A stretch of DNA of 25,882 nucleotides from an uncultured Verrucomicrobiales bacterium (GTDB taxonomy: Bacteria > Verrucomicrobiota > Verrucomicrobiia > Verrucomicrobiales > Akkermansiaceae): assembly GCA_937905985.1 (NCBI GenBank), contig CALCWC010000042.1:1-25882 (forward strand), read 5' to 3'. The position numbers and the translations under genes are program-made. Shown here in pieces: positions 14,843 to 23,233 of the stretch. The number at the start of each line of letters is the position of its first letter. Position 1 is the stretch's first letter. The notes beneath the pieces are model-generated. The model had not been told where the DNA came from and searched no databases. It worked only from the letters and a program-made list of their open reading frames with translations.

Positions 14843-15454
14843 ATGAACATGATGAACAAATCCATTTTGGCGGCAGGGCTGGTGGCTCTGGGGGTGCCCG
14901 CGCTCGCGGGTGAGGTGAAGCAGCTGCCCAAGCCCGTCATCACGGGCGGCATGCCGCTCATGCAGGCTATCGACCAGCGCCAGAGCGGCCGCTTCTATGA
15001 CAAGGACAAGGCGGTGGACGACCAGACACTCTCCGAAATCCTGTGGGTGGCCTGGGGCGCGAACTCGAACGGCAAGCGCACCATTGCCACCGCGCGCAAC
15101 CTCCAGAACATGGGGCTCTACGTGCTCACCAAGGAGGGAACCTGGGTGTACGACGGCCAGAAGAACACGCTGGAGAAGGTGAACGACAAGAACCTCATTC
15201 CGCTTTGCGCCACGCAGGACTTTGTGAACGATGCCCCCGTGCATTTGATATTCACCGCCAAGGATGATGCCTGGGGACGCTGCCACGTGGGTTCCGCCTA
15301 CCAGAACGTGTACCTCTACGCCACCTCCAAGGGCATGGCCACCGTTATCCGCGGATTGATAGACACGGATGCCCTCACGCGCGAGCTCGGTCTCAAGGGC
15401 GAGGAGCGCGCCATCCTCCACCAGACCGTCGGTTGGCCCGCAAAGGAGCAATAA
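14843..15454 (+). CDS. Exported SagB/ThcOx-type nitroreductase-family protein
   Basis: A 203-residue protein with a short signal peptide (MNKSILAAGLVALGVPALAGE, cut after ALA-G). The rest is a nitroreductase fold of the SagB type. QRQSGRFYD matches the phosphate-binding RRS-x-R region of FMN enzymes. WVAWGANSNGKRT and YQNVYLYATSKGMATV match the core helices. DAPVHLIF is the central strand. Family members bind FMN and reduce or oxidise small substrates, and the SagB branch oxidises azolines in peptide maturation. No precursor peptide or cyclodehydratase is nearby, so a stand-alone periplasmic reductase is more likely. Several start codons are clustered (TTG 14837; ATG 14843, 14849, 14852); 14843 is the first ATG. 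Confidence 0.85.
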   Translation: MNMMNKSILAAGLVALGVPALAGEVKQLPKPVITGGMPLMQAIDQRQSGRFYDKDKAVDDQTLSEILWVAWGANSNGKRTIATARNLQNMGLYVLTKEGTWVYDGQKNTLEKVNDKNLIPLCATQDFVNDAPVHLIFTAKDDAWGRCHVGSAYQNVYLYATSKGMATVIRGLIDTDALTRELGLKGEERAILHQTVGWPAKEQ

Positions 15455-15471
15455 GCCGCGCGCGGCTTATT
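15450..15471. terminator. 22-bp perfect palindrome between convergent stops, candidate bidirectional terminator
   Basis: AATAAGCCGCG is followed immediately by its reverse complement. The TAA of the nitroreductase gene (15452-15454) and the TAA of the minus-strand gene (15467-15469) are both part of it. As RNA it folds from either strand into a stem of about nine pairs ending in A/U bases. U-rich tails are short, so efficiency is uncertain. Confidence 0.6.
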
Positions 15472-17641
15472 TGATTCGCGTGACAACGAGCTCCTGCACC
15501 ATGCATTGGTTGGTGGAGCCGTTGGCGTTCACGCAGCGCGGCGTGTAGCGCAGGGAGAACACGTGCCGCCCCTCCATGAGCGGCATGGCAAGGGGTGCGG
15601 TGAGCGCGTAGTTCTCCCACTGCCCGGCTTCCGTGTTGTGCGGCAGCACCATGATGCCGCACGGCACGCCGTCCACCTCCAACTCGCGCAGCGCGCAGGT
15701 GTCGGCATCGCGCAGGGAGGCGGTGGCGTTGCTGTAGCGCACGCGCACGGCGTACACGCCGCTGGGCAGGTAGGTGTCCATGTAGTCCAGGCGCGCGGTG
15801 CAGGGGCGGGTGTCCAGCCAGGCGCGGCCGTGGTCCACGGGGTATTCCGCGTGCTCGCCGATGCGGAAGGGAAGGAGCTTGACGACAGCGCCGGGGGCGG
15901 TGGCCTCAAAGGGTTTGCCGAGGCAGGAGAAGGTGTCGGCGTTGCGGGCCTGCACCTGGTATTCGGTGTAGGGAGCGGGGGAGGATACGGGCAGGGCGCA
16001 GTCCGCGGTGGAGGCCAGGGCGGTTCCGTTGCGGAACACGCAGTAGGAGACGGCTCCGGGAACGGGTTTCCAGCGCAGCATTTCCGGCGTGGGGGAATCC
16101 CATTCCGGCTCCGGCAGGTCCTCTCGCGCGGCGGGAGATTGCGCGGGAGCCTCGTCGTCCTCGTTGGGCAGCAGCTCCAGCTCAATCTGCACATGGCCCT
16201 CCGTCGCCAGGGGGATGACGGGTGAGCCGGGCTTGCCGTTGATCATGGCGGAGGCGATTTCCGTGCCGAATCCGTTGAGGTGGATGTCCACCACCATGTT
16301 GCGGATGCGCAGGCCGGTGAGCCAGTGGCTGCCGCGGTATTCCTTGGGCACGCAGGGGGCGATGACGAGGTTCTCCTTTTCGTACTGGAGGCCGAAGATG
16401 CCGTGGTAGAAGAGTCCGAGCATGCCGGAAACGCTCCAGAGCTGGCGGTCGGAGTTCAGGAGGGTGCCGCCGGCCTCACCCGTTTCTGCATGGAAGTTCT
16501 CCTTGTTGGTGCCGAAGGCCATGCATGCGCGCAGCAGGTGCGACATGGAGCGCCCCGCGCCCGCCGTGTCCTGCAATTCCGCGTGCGCCAGCATCACGTA
16601 TGCCTCCACAAACGGCCACACCGCGCGGTTGTGGTAGGCTGCCTTCTGGGAAGCCTTGTACGGCGCAAACACGGGCGTGCCCCACGGGGAGCGCGGCAGG
16701 TGCGTGAGTGCGTCCTGCGAGTATTTGTTCTGCAGCCCGCAGAGCACTGCGAGCGCCGTGGCCAGCGAGTCCGTGCGCTCATCGCGGTAGCCGTTGGCCA
16801 GCCGCATGATGCAGAATTGGTGCGTGCCCTTGTTCCAGAAATTGTCGCGAATGGCGGTGGCCAGCTCGGCGGCCTGCTCCTCGTAGGGCTTGGCCTCCTT
16901 CTTGCGCCCCAGCAGGTTCAGCATGCGCACCAAAACCTGGCGGCAGATGTAGTGCGCCACGTTGGTGCCGAACGCATACGATGCACCGATGTCCGCCGGG
17001 GTCATCCAGTCCGGGTAGCTCTGCTCGCGCCAGTCGATGAACGAGGTCTCGCCGCTGCGCAGGATGCGGTTGGGCGGCAGCACGGTGGCATCCTGCTCCA
17101 GCGTGGCTTGCAGCACGTTGGCGCAATGCTCCAGCCACGCGCGGTCGCCCGTCACCTTGAAGAGTGCCCATACGCCCAGCGCCCACGTCACGCGGTCGGT
17201 GGAGACGGGCCAGCCGCCGCCGGTTCCGGTGTCCTGCATCACTACGCCGTGTTGCACGCGGGAATCCAGGCTGGCGCGGCAGGCTTCCGGGGCCGCCACG
17301 GCGGCGCCGAGCGCCACGGCGTACGCAATATCGCGCGTCCACACCGTGGACCAGTTGGCACCGGCGAGCATGTGTCCATCGGCGTTGATGTCTTGGAAAA
17401 GCTCCTTGACGGCCAGGTTGTACATGGCACCGAGGACGGGGATGGAGCCGTGGTAGGTGGCGCATCCCTTGGGGAGCTTTTTGGGGATTTCCACCGTGCG
17501 CTCTTGTCCGTGCGCGGTGATGTGCAGGTGGCCCTCCCCGGTGATTTCTGCCTCCAGGCCGTTCGTTTGCACGAGCCGCTGCGTGGTGAGGCGGAACGCC
17601 TCATTCTCCATCAGCACGGTCTCTTTGGCAGCTGCCTTCAT
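15467..17641 (-). CDS. Six-hairpin (alpha/alpha-barrel) glycosidase-like protein
   Basis: A 724-residue protein. Residues about 60-440 show the repeated helix pattern of alpha/alpha6 glycosidases. WSTVWTRDIAYAVALG (97-112), SFIDWREQSYPDW (200-212) and a LLNSDRQLWSVSGMLGLFYHG segment are typical of the debranching-enzyme, rhamnosidase and MGH1-like groups. The acids in WTRD and DWRE are possible catalytic residues. A beta region and a fibronectin-III-like segment (about 515-600) with a final jelly-roll-like part follow. No signal peptide is visible, so it is probably cytoplasmic, acting on imported oligosaccharides or storage glycan. Substrate is unknown. It starts 24 bases after the purB stop and is likely co-transcribed with it. 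Confidence 0.78.
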   Translation of the reverse strand: MKAAAKETVLMENEAFRLTTQRLVQTNGLEAEITGEGHLHITAHGQERTVEIPKKLPKGCATYHGSIPVLGAMYNLAVKELFQDINADGHMLAGANWSTVWTRDIAYAVALGAAVAAPEACRASLDSRVQHGVVMQDTGTGGGWPVSTDRVTWALGVWALFKVTGDRAWLEHCANVLQATLEQDATVLPPNRILRSGETSFIDWREQSYPDWMTPADIGASYAFGTNVAHYICRQVLVRMLNLLGRKKEAKPYEEQAAELATAIRDNFWNKGTHQFCIMRLANGYRDERTDSLATALAVLCGLQNKYSQDALTHLPRSPWGTPVFAPYKASQKAAYHNRAVWPFVEAYVMLAHAELQDTAGAGRSMSHLLRACMAFGTNKENFHAETGEAGGTLLNSDRQLWSVSGMLGLFYHGIFGLQYEKENLVIAPCVPKEYRGSHWLTGLRIRNMVVDIHLNGFGTEIASAMINGKPGSPVIPLATEGHVQIELELLPNEDDEAPAQSPAAREDLPEPEWDSPTPEMLRWKPVPGAVSYCVFRNGTALASTADCALPVSSPAPYTEYQVQARNADTFSCLGKPFEATAPGAVVKLLPFRIGEHAEYPVDHGRAWLDTRPCTARLDYMDTYLPSGVYAVRVRYSNATASLRDADTCALRELEVDGVPCGIMVLPHNTEAGQWENYALTAPLAMPLMEGRHVFSLRYTPRCVNANGSTNQCMVQELVVTRIK

Positions 17642-17665
17642 GGCGAAGGATGGGGAAAGGGGAAC

Positions 17666-19090
17666 TTACAGGATGGCACCGGGAGTGTAGCCCACGCCGT
17701 TCGGGTGCTTGGAGGCCAGCTCCTGCACCATGGAGGTGAAGGCGTCCACCTGGCTGCCTGCCATGCCGGTGTCTCCGGCGTTTGCGTCGTAGATGGCCTG
17801 TATCTCGTCCCGCGTGAGCTTCAGGCGTGCATCCGCGCCCAGGCGGTCCAGCAGGTCGTTGGTGGAGATGCGGCCCTCGCGCAGATCGTTGGAAACGGCC
17901 ACGGCGTGCTCCTTGATGACCTCGTGCGCCTCCTCGCGGCCCACGCCGCGCTTCACGGCGGCCATCATAATGGTGGTGGTCATGAGGAAGGGCAGGTAGC
18001 GGTTGAGCTCCGTGCGCACCACCGGTTCGTACACCTGCATCTGGTCCAGCACGGTGATGAAGGTCTCGAACAGGCCGTCCGCCGCCAGGAAGGCGTCCGG
18101 CAGCACGCAGCGCCGCACCACGGAGCAGGACACGTCGCCCTCGTTCCACTGGTCGCCGATGATGCCGCCGATCATGGCCAGATGGCCCTTGAGGATGGCG
18201 TGGAAGCCGTTGACGCGCTCGCAGGAGCGGGGGTTCATCTTGTGCGGCATGGCGCTGGAGCCGGTCTGGCCCTTGGCGAAGCCTTCCGTCACGAGCTCGT
18301 GCCCCACCATGAGGCGCCAGGTCTTGCAGAAGCTGCTGGGCGCGGAGGAAAGCCCCACCAGCCCGGAGATGACCTCGAAGTCCAGCGAGCGCGGGTACAC
18401 CTGACCCACGTTGGTCCACTTGGCGGCAATGCCCAGGTGCTCGCAGATGCGCTGCTCCAGCTGCAGCACGGTGGCGGCGTCCTTGTTGAAGAGGGAGAGC
18501 TGGTCAAGCTGGGTGCCCACGGCGCCCTTGAGACCGCGCACGCGGTAGCGGTCCATCACGCTGCACCACGCCCAGGTCCAGTGTACGAGTTCCTCGCCGA
18601 ACATGGCCACGCGCTTGCCCATGGTGGTGGCCTGCGCCGCCACGTTGTGGGTGCGCGCCGCAAACACCAGGTCGCGCCACGCGCCGGCATGCTTCGCCAG
18701 GCGGTCCAGCGTGGCCACCGCCTTGTCGCGGATGATTTGCATGGAGCGCCAGATTTGCAGCTGCTCCACGTTCTCCGTGAGGTCGCGGCTGGTCATGCCC
18801 TTGTGAATGTGCTGGCAGCCCGCCAAATCGCAGAATTCCTCAATGCGCGCCTTCACGTCGTGGCGCGTCACGCGCTCGCGGGCGTTGATGGAATCCACGT
18901 CCACCTGGCCCTTCACGCGCTCGTAGGCGTCAATGGCTTCCTGCGGGATGTCCAGCCCCAAATCCTTCTGCGCCTTCATCACGGCAATCCAGAACTCGCG
19001 TTCCAGGACAATGCGGCCCTCGGCGGACCAGATGGATTTCATGGCATCGGAGGCATAGCGCCCGGCAAGTACATTTGGTATGGCGTTCAT
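17666..19090 (-). CDS. purB: Adenylosuccinate lyase
   Basis: It catalyses two beta-eliminations that release fumarate, at SAICAR and at adenylosuccinate, in purine synthesis. The product has 474 residues, normal for the long bacterial/eukaryotic-like form. Visible motifs are TRHDVKA (75-81), the TSRD loop (100-103), H148 in ARTHNVAAQ (general acid region), and the superfamily signature GSSAMPHKMNP (277-287) with the catalytic serine loop. The frame is open to 19159, but the promoter -10 at 19125-19130 lies inside that extension and MNAIPNVLAGRYAS is the family N-terminus, so the ATG at 19090 was chosen. No Shine-Dalgarno is present. Confidence 0.97.
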   Translation of the reverse strand: MNAIPNVLAGRYASDAMKSIWSAEGRIVLEREFWIAVMKAQKDLGLDIPQEAIDAYERVKGQVDVDSINARERVTRHDVKARIEEFCDLAGCQHIHKGMTSRDLTENVEQLQIWRSMQIIRDKAVATLDRLAKHAGAWRDLVFAARTHNVAAQATTMGKRVAMFGEELVHWTWAWCSVMDRYRVRGLKGAVGTQLDQLSLFNKDAATVLQLEQRICEHLGIAAKWTNVGQVYPRSLDFEVISGLVGLSSAPSSFCKTWRLMVGHELVTEGFAKGQTGSSAMPHKMNPRSCERVNGFHAILKGHLAMIGGIIGDQWNEGDVSCSVVRRCVLPDAFLAADGLFETFITVLDQMQVYEPVVRTELNRYLPFLMTTTIMMAAVKRGVGREEAHEVIKEHAVAVSNDLREGRISTNDLLDRLGADARLKLTRDEIQAIYDANAGDTGMAGSQVDAFTSMVQELASKHPNGVGYTPGAIL

Positions 19091-19124
19091 GGTTCTGTGG
19101 GGTTTCACGCGCTTGCGCGCGGCC

Positions 19125-19153
19125 TGTATAGCATCCTTCCCGAATTTTGACAA
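19125..19153 (-). promoter_or_regulatory. Promoter of purB
   Basis: -35 TTGTCA (19148-19153), a 17-bp spacer, and -10 TATACA (19125-19130) on the minus strand. It begins eight bases past the sdaA stop. The predicted leader is about 28 nucleotides, longer than for the other promoters in this window. Confidence 0.75.
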
Positions 19154-19161
19154 GCCCAAAA

Positions 19162-20538
19162 TCAGCAGGTCAGCGCGTTCTTTGCCAGCCCTGCGAGCGA
19201 GGTCTCGCGGTAGCCGGCGGCCAGGCTGCGCCCGGTCTCGTACATGGTGGCGATGACCTTGTCCAGGCTGACGAAGTGGGTGCCGTCGCCGCGGAGGGCG
19301 AGGCGTGCGGCGTTGACGGCCTTGACGGCACCGATGGCGTTGCGCTCGATGCAGGGGACCTGCACCAGACCGCAGACGGGGTCGCAGGTGAGGCCGAGGT
19401 TGTGTTCCATGGCAATCTCCGCGGCGTTTTCAATCTGTGCGTTGGAACCGCCCATGGCGGCAGCCAGTGCGCCCGCGGCCATGGAGCATGCCACACCCAC
19501 CTCACCCTGGCATCCCACCTCTGCGCCGGAGATGGATGCGTTGGCGCGGTAGAGCGAGCAGATGGCGGAGGCGGAGAGCAGGAAATTCTGCACGCCCGCG
19601 CTGACGGATACGCCGGCTTCCCTGGCGCCCACGCGCACAAAGTAGCGCAGCACGGCGGGAATGACACCGGCAGAGCCCATGGTGGGCGCGGTGACCACGC
19701 GGCCGCCTGCGGCGTTCTCCTCCGCCACGGCGAAAGCCCAGAGGTTGAGCCAGTCCATGTTGACCAGCGGGTCCAGCTGGGTGCTCAGGAAACGTTCCTG
19801 CATGCGCTGGAAGATGCGCGGGGCGCGGCGCTCCAGGTGCAGCGGGCCGGGCAGCGAGCCGTGTGCCGCCACGCCGCGGTCAATGCTAGCCATCATTACA
19901 TCGTACACCAGCTTGAGCCGCACGTTCACCTGGTGTACGGCGCGCAGCGAGGTCTCGTTGGCCATCACCAGGCCGCCCAGGGTGACCTGGCGCTCGTTGC
20001 AGAAGCGCATCAGCTCATCGCAGCTGCTGAAGTCGTACGGCACCACGGGTGCATCCTCGGTGTCGGTGTTTCCCATCTCGTCGAGCCGCTTGACGGAGCC
20101 GCCGCCCACGGAGAAAAAGGTTTCCTCCAGCAGAAGCTCGCCGCGCTCGCCGTAGGCGTAAAAGCGCATGCCGTTGGGATGCTCCTCCAGGCTTTCCTCC
20201 ATCTTGAGCTCGATGTCGCTCTCGGCGCAGAACGCGATGGGTCGCTCGCCGCCCAAGTTGAGCATGAGATCGCCTTCATGCGGCTTCATCTCCTGCGGGT
20301 CCATCGTCTCCGCGTTGTAGCCCATCAGCCCGTACACCACGGCGCCGGGCGTGCCGTGGCCTTCCCCGGTGAGCGCGAGCGAGCCGTACAGGGCAACCTT
20401 CACGCTCCGCACGGAGTCGAACAGGTGCCGCTCCCGCAGGTCGTCCACAAAGTGTGCGGCGGCGCGCATGGGCCCCATGGTGTGTGAGCTGGAGGGGCCG
20501 ATGCCGATGGAGAAGACGTCAAAGAAGCTGGTGTACAT
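19162..20538 (-). CDS. sdaA: L-serine dehydratase, single-chain iron-sulfur type
   Basis: It deaminates L-serine to pyruvate and ammonia using an oxygen-sensitive [4Fe-4S] cluster. The 458 residues comprise the beta domain (N-terminal SIGIGPSSSHTMGPMRAA) fused to the alpha domain, as in type II enzymes. Cluster ligands lie among C385, C389 and C396 (CDPVCGLVQVPC), and NWLNLWAFAVAEENAAGGRVVTAPT-type segments line the active site. The final residue is Cys; in the Legionella enzyme a C-terminal Cys reaches back to cap the cluster, so the same autoinhibitory tail is possible here. It starts 23 bases after the parE stop and is likely co-transcribed with it. The start is preceded by a pyrimidine-rich CTCCACC and no Shine-Dalgarno. 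Confidence 0.96.
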   Translation of the reverse strand: MYTSFFDVFSIGIGPSSSHTMGPMRAAAHFVDDLRERHLFDSVRSVKVALYGSLALTGEGHGTPGAVVYGLMGYNAETMDPQEMKPHEGDLMLNLGGERPIAFCAESDIELKMEESLEEHPNGMRFYAYGERGELLLEETFFSVGGGSVKRLDEMGNTDTEDAPVVPYDFSSCDELMRFCNERQVTLGGLVMANETSLRAVHQVNVRLKLVYDVMMASIDRGVAAHGSLPGPLHLERRAPRIFQRMQERFLSTQLDPLVNMDWLNLWAFAVAEENAAGGRVVTAPTMGSAGVIPAVLRYFVRVGAREAGVSVSAGVQNFLLSASAICSLYRANASISGAEVGCQGEVGVACSMAAGALAAAMGGSNAQIENAAEIAMEHNLGLTCDPVCGLVQVPCIERNAIGAVKAVNAARLALRGDGTHFVSLDKVIATMYETGRSLAAGYRETSLAGLAKNALTC

Positions 20539-20561
20539 GGTGGAGAGGGGGAAGGGGAGGA

Positions 20562-22415
20562 TTAGGCGAGGTCCTCTTCCACGATGAGGTTGTCGACGAT
20601 GTACTGGCGTCGGTCGTCGGTGTTGGTTCCCATGTAGAAGCGGAGGATTTCCTTGAGGTTGTGAGCGTTTTCCAGGGAAACTTCCTCCAGGCGGATGTCA
20701 TCGCCGATGAATCCCTTGAACTCGTTGGGCGAGATTTCGCCGAGGCCTTTGAAGCGAGTGATTTCGGGGGATTTGCCGAGCTGCTCCACGGCGGCGTCGC
20801 GCTCCGCTTCGGAGTAGCAGTAGATGGTTTTCTGCTTGTTGCGCACGCGGAACAGCGGCGTCTGCAGGATGAACAAATGCCCCTCGCGGATCAGCTCCGG
20901 GAAGTATTGGATGAAGAAGGTGAGCAGCAACAGGCGGATGTGCATGCCGTCCACATCGGCATCCGTGGCAATCACCACCTTGTTGTAGCGCAGGTCCTCG
21001 ATGCTGCGGTCGATGTTGAGCGCGAGGTGCAGGAAGTCCAGCTCCTCGTTGCACTTTTCCTCGAAAAGGGCGGCGCGCTTCATGCCGAAGCTGTTGGCGG
21101 GCTTGCCGCGCAGGGAGAACACGGCCTGCGTCTCGGCATCTCGCGCGGTGGTGATGGAGCCGGATGCGGAATCGCCCTCCGTGATGAAGAGCATGGTTTC
21201 CTTGGCGCGCTTGTGCTTGGTGTCGAAATGCACGCGGCAGTCGCGCAGCTTGCGGGTGTGCACCTTGGCCTTCTTGGCACGCTCGCGGGCAACTTTGCCG
21301 GTGACGCCGGCCACCTCCTTGCGCGTCTTTTCGCTCTCCTTGATTTTCTCTTCAATCGCGGCGGCGGTTTCCGGGTTGCGGTGCAGGTAGTTGTCCAGCT
21401 CTCGCGCCAGGAAGTTGAGCACGAAGGTGCGGATGGTCTCCTTGTCCGGTCCCATGGTGTTGCTGCCCAGCTTGGTCTTGGTCTGCGACTCGAAGACAGG
21501 CTCGATGACCTTCAAGCTGATGGCGGCCTCGATGCCGGTGCGGGTGTCGGCGGCCTCGTAGTTCTTCTTGAAGAAACCCTGCAGGGTCTTGGCGATGGCC
21601 TCGCGGAAGGCTGCCTGGTGCGTGCCGCCCATGGTGGTGTGCTGGCCGTTCACGAAGGAGTAGTACTCCTCGCCGTACTGGTCGCCATGCGTGATGGCCA
21701 CCTCGATGTCGTCGCCCACCAGGTGGATGGGTTCGTAGAGAGGCTCTTCCTTCATCTCCTCCTTCAGCAGGTCCAGCAGACCGTTTTTGGAGGTGATGTT
21801 GCGGCCGTTGAGACAGATGGTCAGCCCGGTGTTCAGATAGCAGTAGTAGCGGCACATGCGCTCCACGAACTCCGGGTTGAACGCGGCGTTGGGCGCAAAG
21901 ATGGTGCGGTCCACGCGGAAGGCCACGCGCGTGCCGTCGGGCTCGGTGTTCTTGCGGGTGGAATCGCTGCCCTTGACGAGGACGCCCTGCTCGAAGCGCA
22001 TGCGGCGGGTCTTGCCCTCGCGGTAGGCCTGGATTTCGAATTCCTCGGAGAGGGCGTTGACGGCCTTGATGCCCACGCCGTTGAGGCCCACGGATTTCTT
22101 GAAGGCCTCGCCGTCGTACTTGCCGCCCGTGTTGATTTTGGCGGCGCACTCGTAGAGCTTGCCCAGCGGGATGCCGCGCCCGAAGTCGCGCACCTCGCAC
22201 AGCCCGTCCTCGCTGATGTTCACCAGAATCTTCTTTCCCACCCCCATCACAAACTCGTCAATCGAGTTGTCGATCACCTCCTTGAGCAGCACGTACAGGC
22301 CGTCGTCCGCCATCGTGCCGTCTCCCAGCTTGCCGATGTACATACCGGGGCGCAGGCGGATGTGTTCCCGCCAGTCCAGGGACATGATGTCCTTCTCCGT
22401 GTAGTTGCCTTCCAT
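20562..22415 (-). CDS. parE: DNA topoisomerase IV / gyrase B-type ATPase subunit
   Basis: The ATPase subunit of a type IIA topoisomerase, which decatenates or relaxes DNA with a ParC/GyrA partner. The product has 617 residues. The GHKL domain has E46 and N50 in KEVIDNSIDE, GRGIP (79-83) and GLNGVGIKAVNALS. QTKTKLG is at 311-317. TOPRIM residues are EGDSA (413-417) and DADVDG (485-490). The N-terminus (LDWREHIRLRPGMYIGKLGDG) and length resemble Bacteroidetes-type ParE more than GyrB. The GTG at 22433 is in frame, but the -10 at 22424-22429 overlaps that region, so the ATG at 22415 was chosen. No parC follows; the next gene is sdaA. Confidence 0.93.
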   Translation of the reverse strand: MEGNYTEKDIMSLDWREHIRLRPGMYIGKLGDGTMADDGLYVLLKEVIDNSIDEFVMGVGKKILVNISEDGLCEVRDFGRGIPLGKLYECAAKINTGGKYDGEAFKKSVGLNGVGIKAVNALSEEFEIQAYREGKTRRMRFEQGVLVKGSDSTRKNTEPDGTRVAFRVDRTIFAPNAAFNPEFVERMCRYYCYLNTGLTICLNGRNITSKNGLLDLLKEEMKEEPLYEPIHLVGDDIEVAITHGDQYGEEYYSFVNGQHTTMGGTHQAAFREAIAKTLQGFFKKNYEAADTRTGIEAAISLKVIEPVFESQTKTKLGSNTMGPDKETIRTFVLNFLARELDNYLHRNPETAAAIEEKIKESEKTRKEVAGVTGKVARERAKKAKVHTRKLRDCRVHFDTKHKRAKETMLFITEGDSASGSITTARDAETQAVFSLRGKPANSFGMKRAALFEEKCNEELDFLHLALNIDRSIEDLRYNKVVIATDADVDGMHIRLLLLTFFIQYFPELIREGHLFILQTPLFRVRNKQKTIYCYSEAERDAAVEQLGKSPEITRFKGLGEISPNEFKGFIGDDIRLEEVSLENAHNLKEILRFYMGTNTDDRRQYIVDNLIVEEDLA

Positions 22416-22423
22416 CTGGGCCC

Positions 22424-22452
22424 ATCCTACCACACCCGCGCGCGCATATCAA
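22424..22452 (-). promoter_or_regulatory. Promoter of parE-sdaA, leaderless configuration
   Basis: -35 TTGATA (22447-22452), a 17-bp spacer, and -10 TAGGAT (22424-22429) on the minus strand. Eight bases separate the -10 from the ATG at 22415, predicting a leader of zero to two nucleotides. Confidence 0.75.
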
Positions 22453-22474
22453 GGGCGAACCGCGCGCGTGGTTG

Positions 22475-23215
22475 TCAGCGGTCCAGGGCGTAGCGCAGGG
22501 CGGAAAGCGCCATGAAAACGGCGGTTTCCACGCGCAGGATGATGCTGCCCAGGGAGACGTGGAGGAATCCGGCCTCTGAGGCGGCTGCGTATTCCGCGGG
22601 CGAGAAGTCGCCCTCGGGGCCGATGAGAACCACAGCGGCCTGCTCACCGCGGGCGCGGGCGGGTTCCAGCACGTCCCGCAGGGGCTGTGCCTGGGGCGTG
22701 ATGGCGCAGACGAGTTTCAGCGCGGGCAAGTCTGAGCGCTGCAGGAGAGCGGCGAACGATTGCGGGGTGTCCACCGCGGGAAGTCGGCGCACGCCGCACT
22801 GCTTGCATGCCTCCAGCACGGTGCGGCGCCACTTCTCCGCCTTGGCTTCCGCCTCGTCCGGTTTCAGGCGCACGATGGTGCGCTCTGAGATGACGGGGAT
22901 GATGCGCGCCGCACCCAGCTCCACGGCCTTCTGCATAATGAGGTCGGTGTTGGTGCCCTTGGCGAGGGCAACGGCGAGTGTGATTTGCGCTCGCGGGGGT
23001 TCCGGCGGCAGGGACTGCAATTCACCGATGGTGAGAGAGCTGCTTCCCTGCGTAGAAATGATGCGTCCCCGCACGCCGTTGCCGCAGCCGTCGAATACCT
23101 CGCATTCCTCTCCCGTTTTCATGCGCAGCACCCGCAGCGCGTGGTGCGCCTCCTCACGCTCGATGGTGAGCGCGGGCGCGCTGAAATCGGCGTTCGGCAG
23201 GTAGCAGCGGTGCAT
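22475..23215 (-). CDS. rsmE: 16S rRNA (uracil1498-N3)-methyltransferase
   Basis: RsmE uses SAM to methylate U1498 of 16S rRNA in the assembled small subunit. The product has 246 residues. An N-terminal PUA-like domain includes EAHHALRVLRMK (22-33). The SPOUT domain has ERTIVRLK, IGPEGDFSPAE (198-208), and the knot strand LGSIILRVETA (222-232). The last motif usually reads LGPRILRTETA, so two residues differ. It starts 18 bases after the dnaJ stop and ends 22 bases before the parE promoter; dnaJ-rsmE adjacency is common in bacteria. No Shine-Dalgarno is present. Confidence 0.95.
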   Translation of the reverse strand: MHRCYLPNADFSAPALTIEREEAHHALRVLRMKTGEECEVFDGCGNGVRGRIISTQGSSSLTIGELQSLPPEPPRAQITLAVALAKGTNTDLIMQKAVELGAARIIPVISERTIVRLKPDEAEAKAEKWRRTVLEACKQCGVRRLPAVDTPQSFAALLQRSDLPALKLVCAITPQAQPLRDVLEPARARGEQAAVVLIGPEGDFSPAEYAAASEAGFLHVSLGSIILRVETAVFMALSALRYALDR

Positions 23216-23233
23216 GGCCGGGAGCAGAATGAA

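Noticed and set aside
14843..15454. A ribosomal-peptide (azole) maturation cluster around the SagB-like gene
   Set aside because: No YcaO cyclodehydratase, precursor peptide or transporter gene is found within the window.
16280..19150. A 950-codon plus-strand open frame opposite purB and the glycosidase-like gene
   Set aside because: Antisense shadow with the same composition bias; it spans two unrelated genes and has no domain signature.
20454..22493. A long plus-strand open frame opposite parE
   Set aside because: Antisense shadow; it begins inside sdaA and translates to biased sequence.
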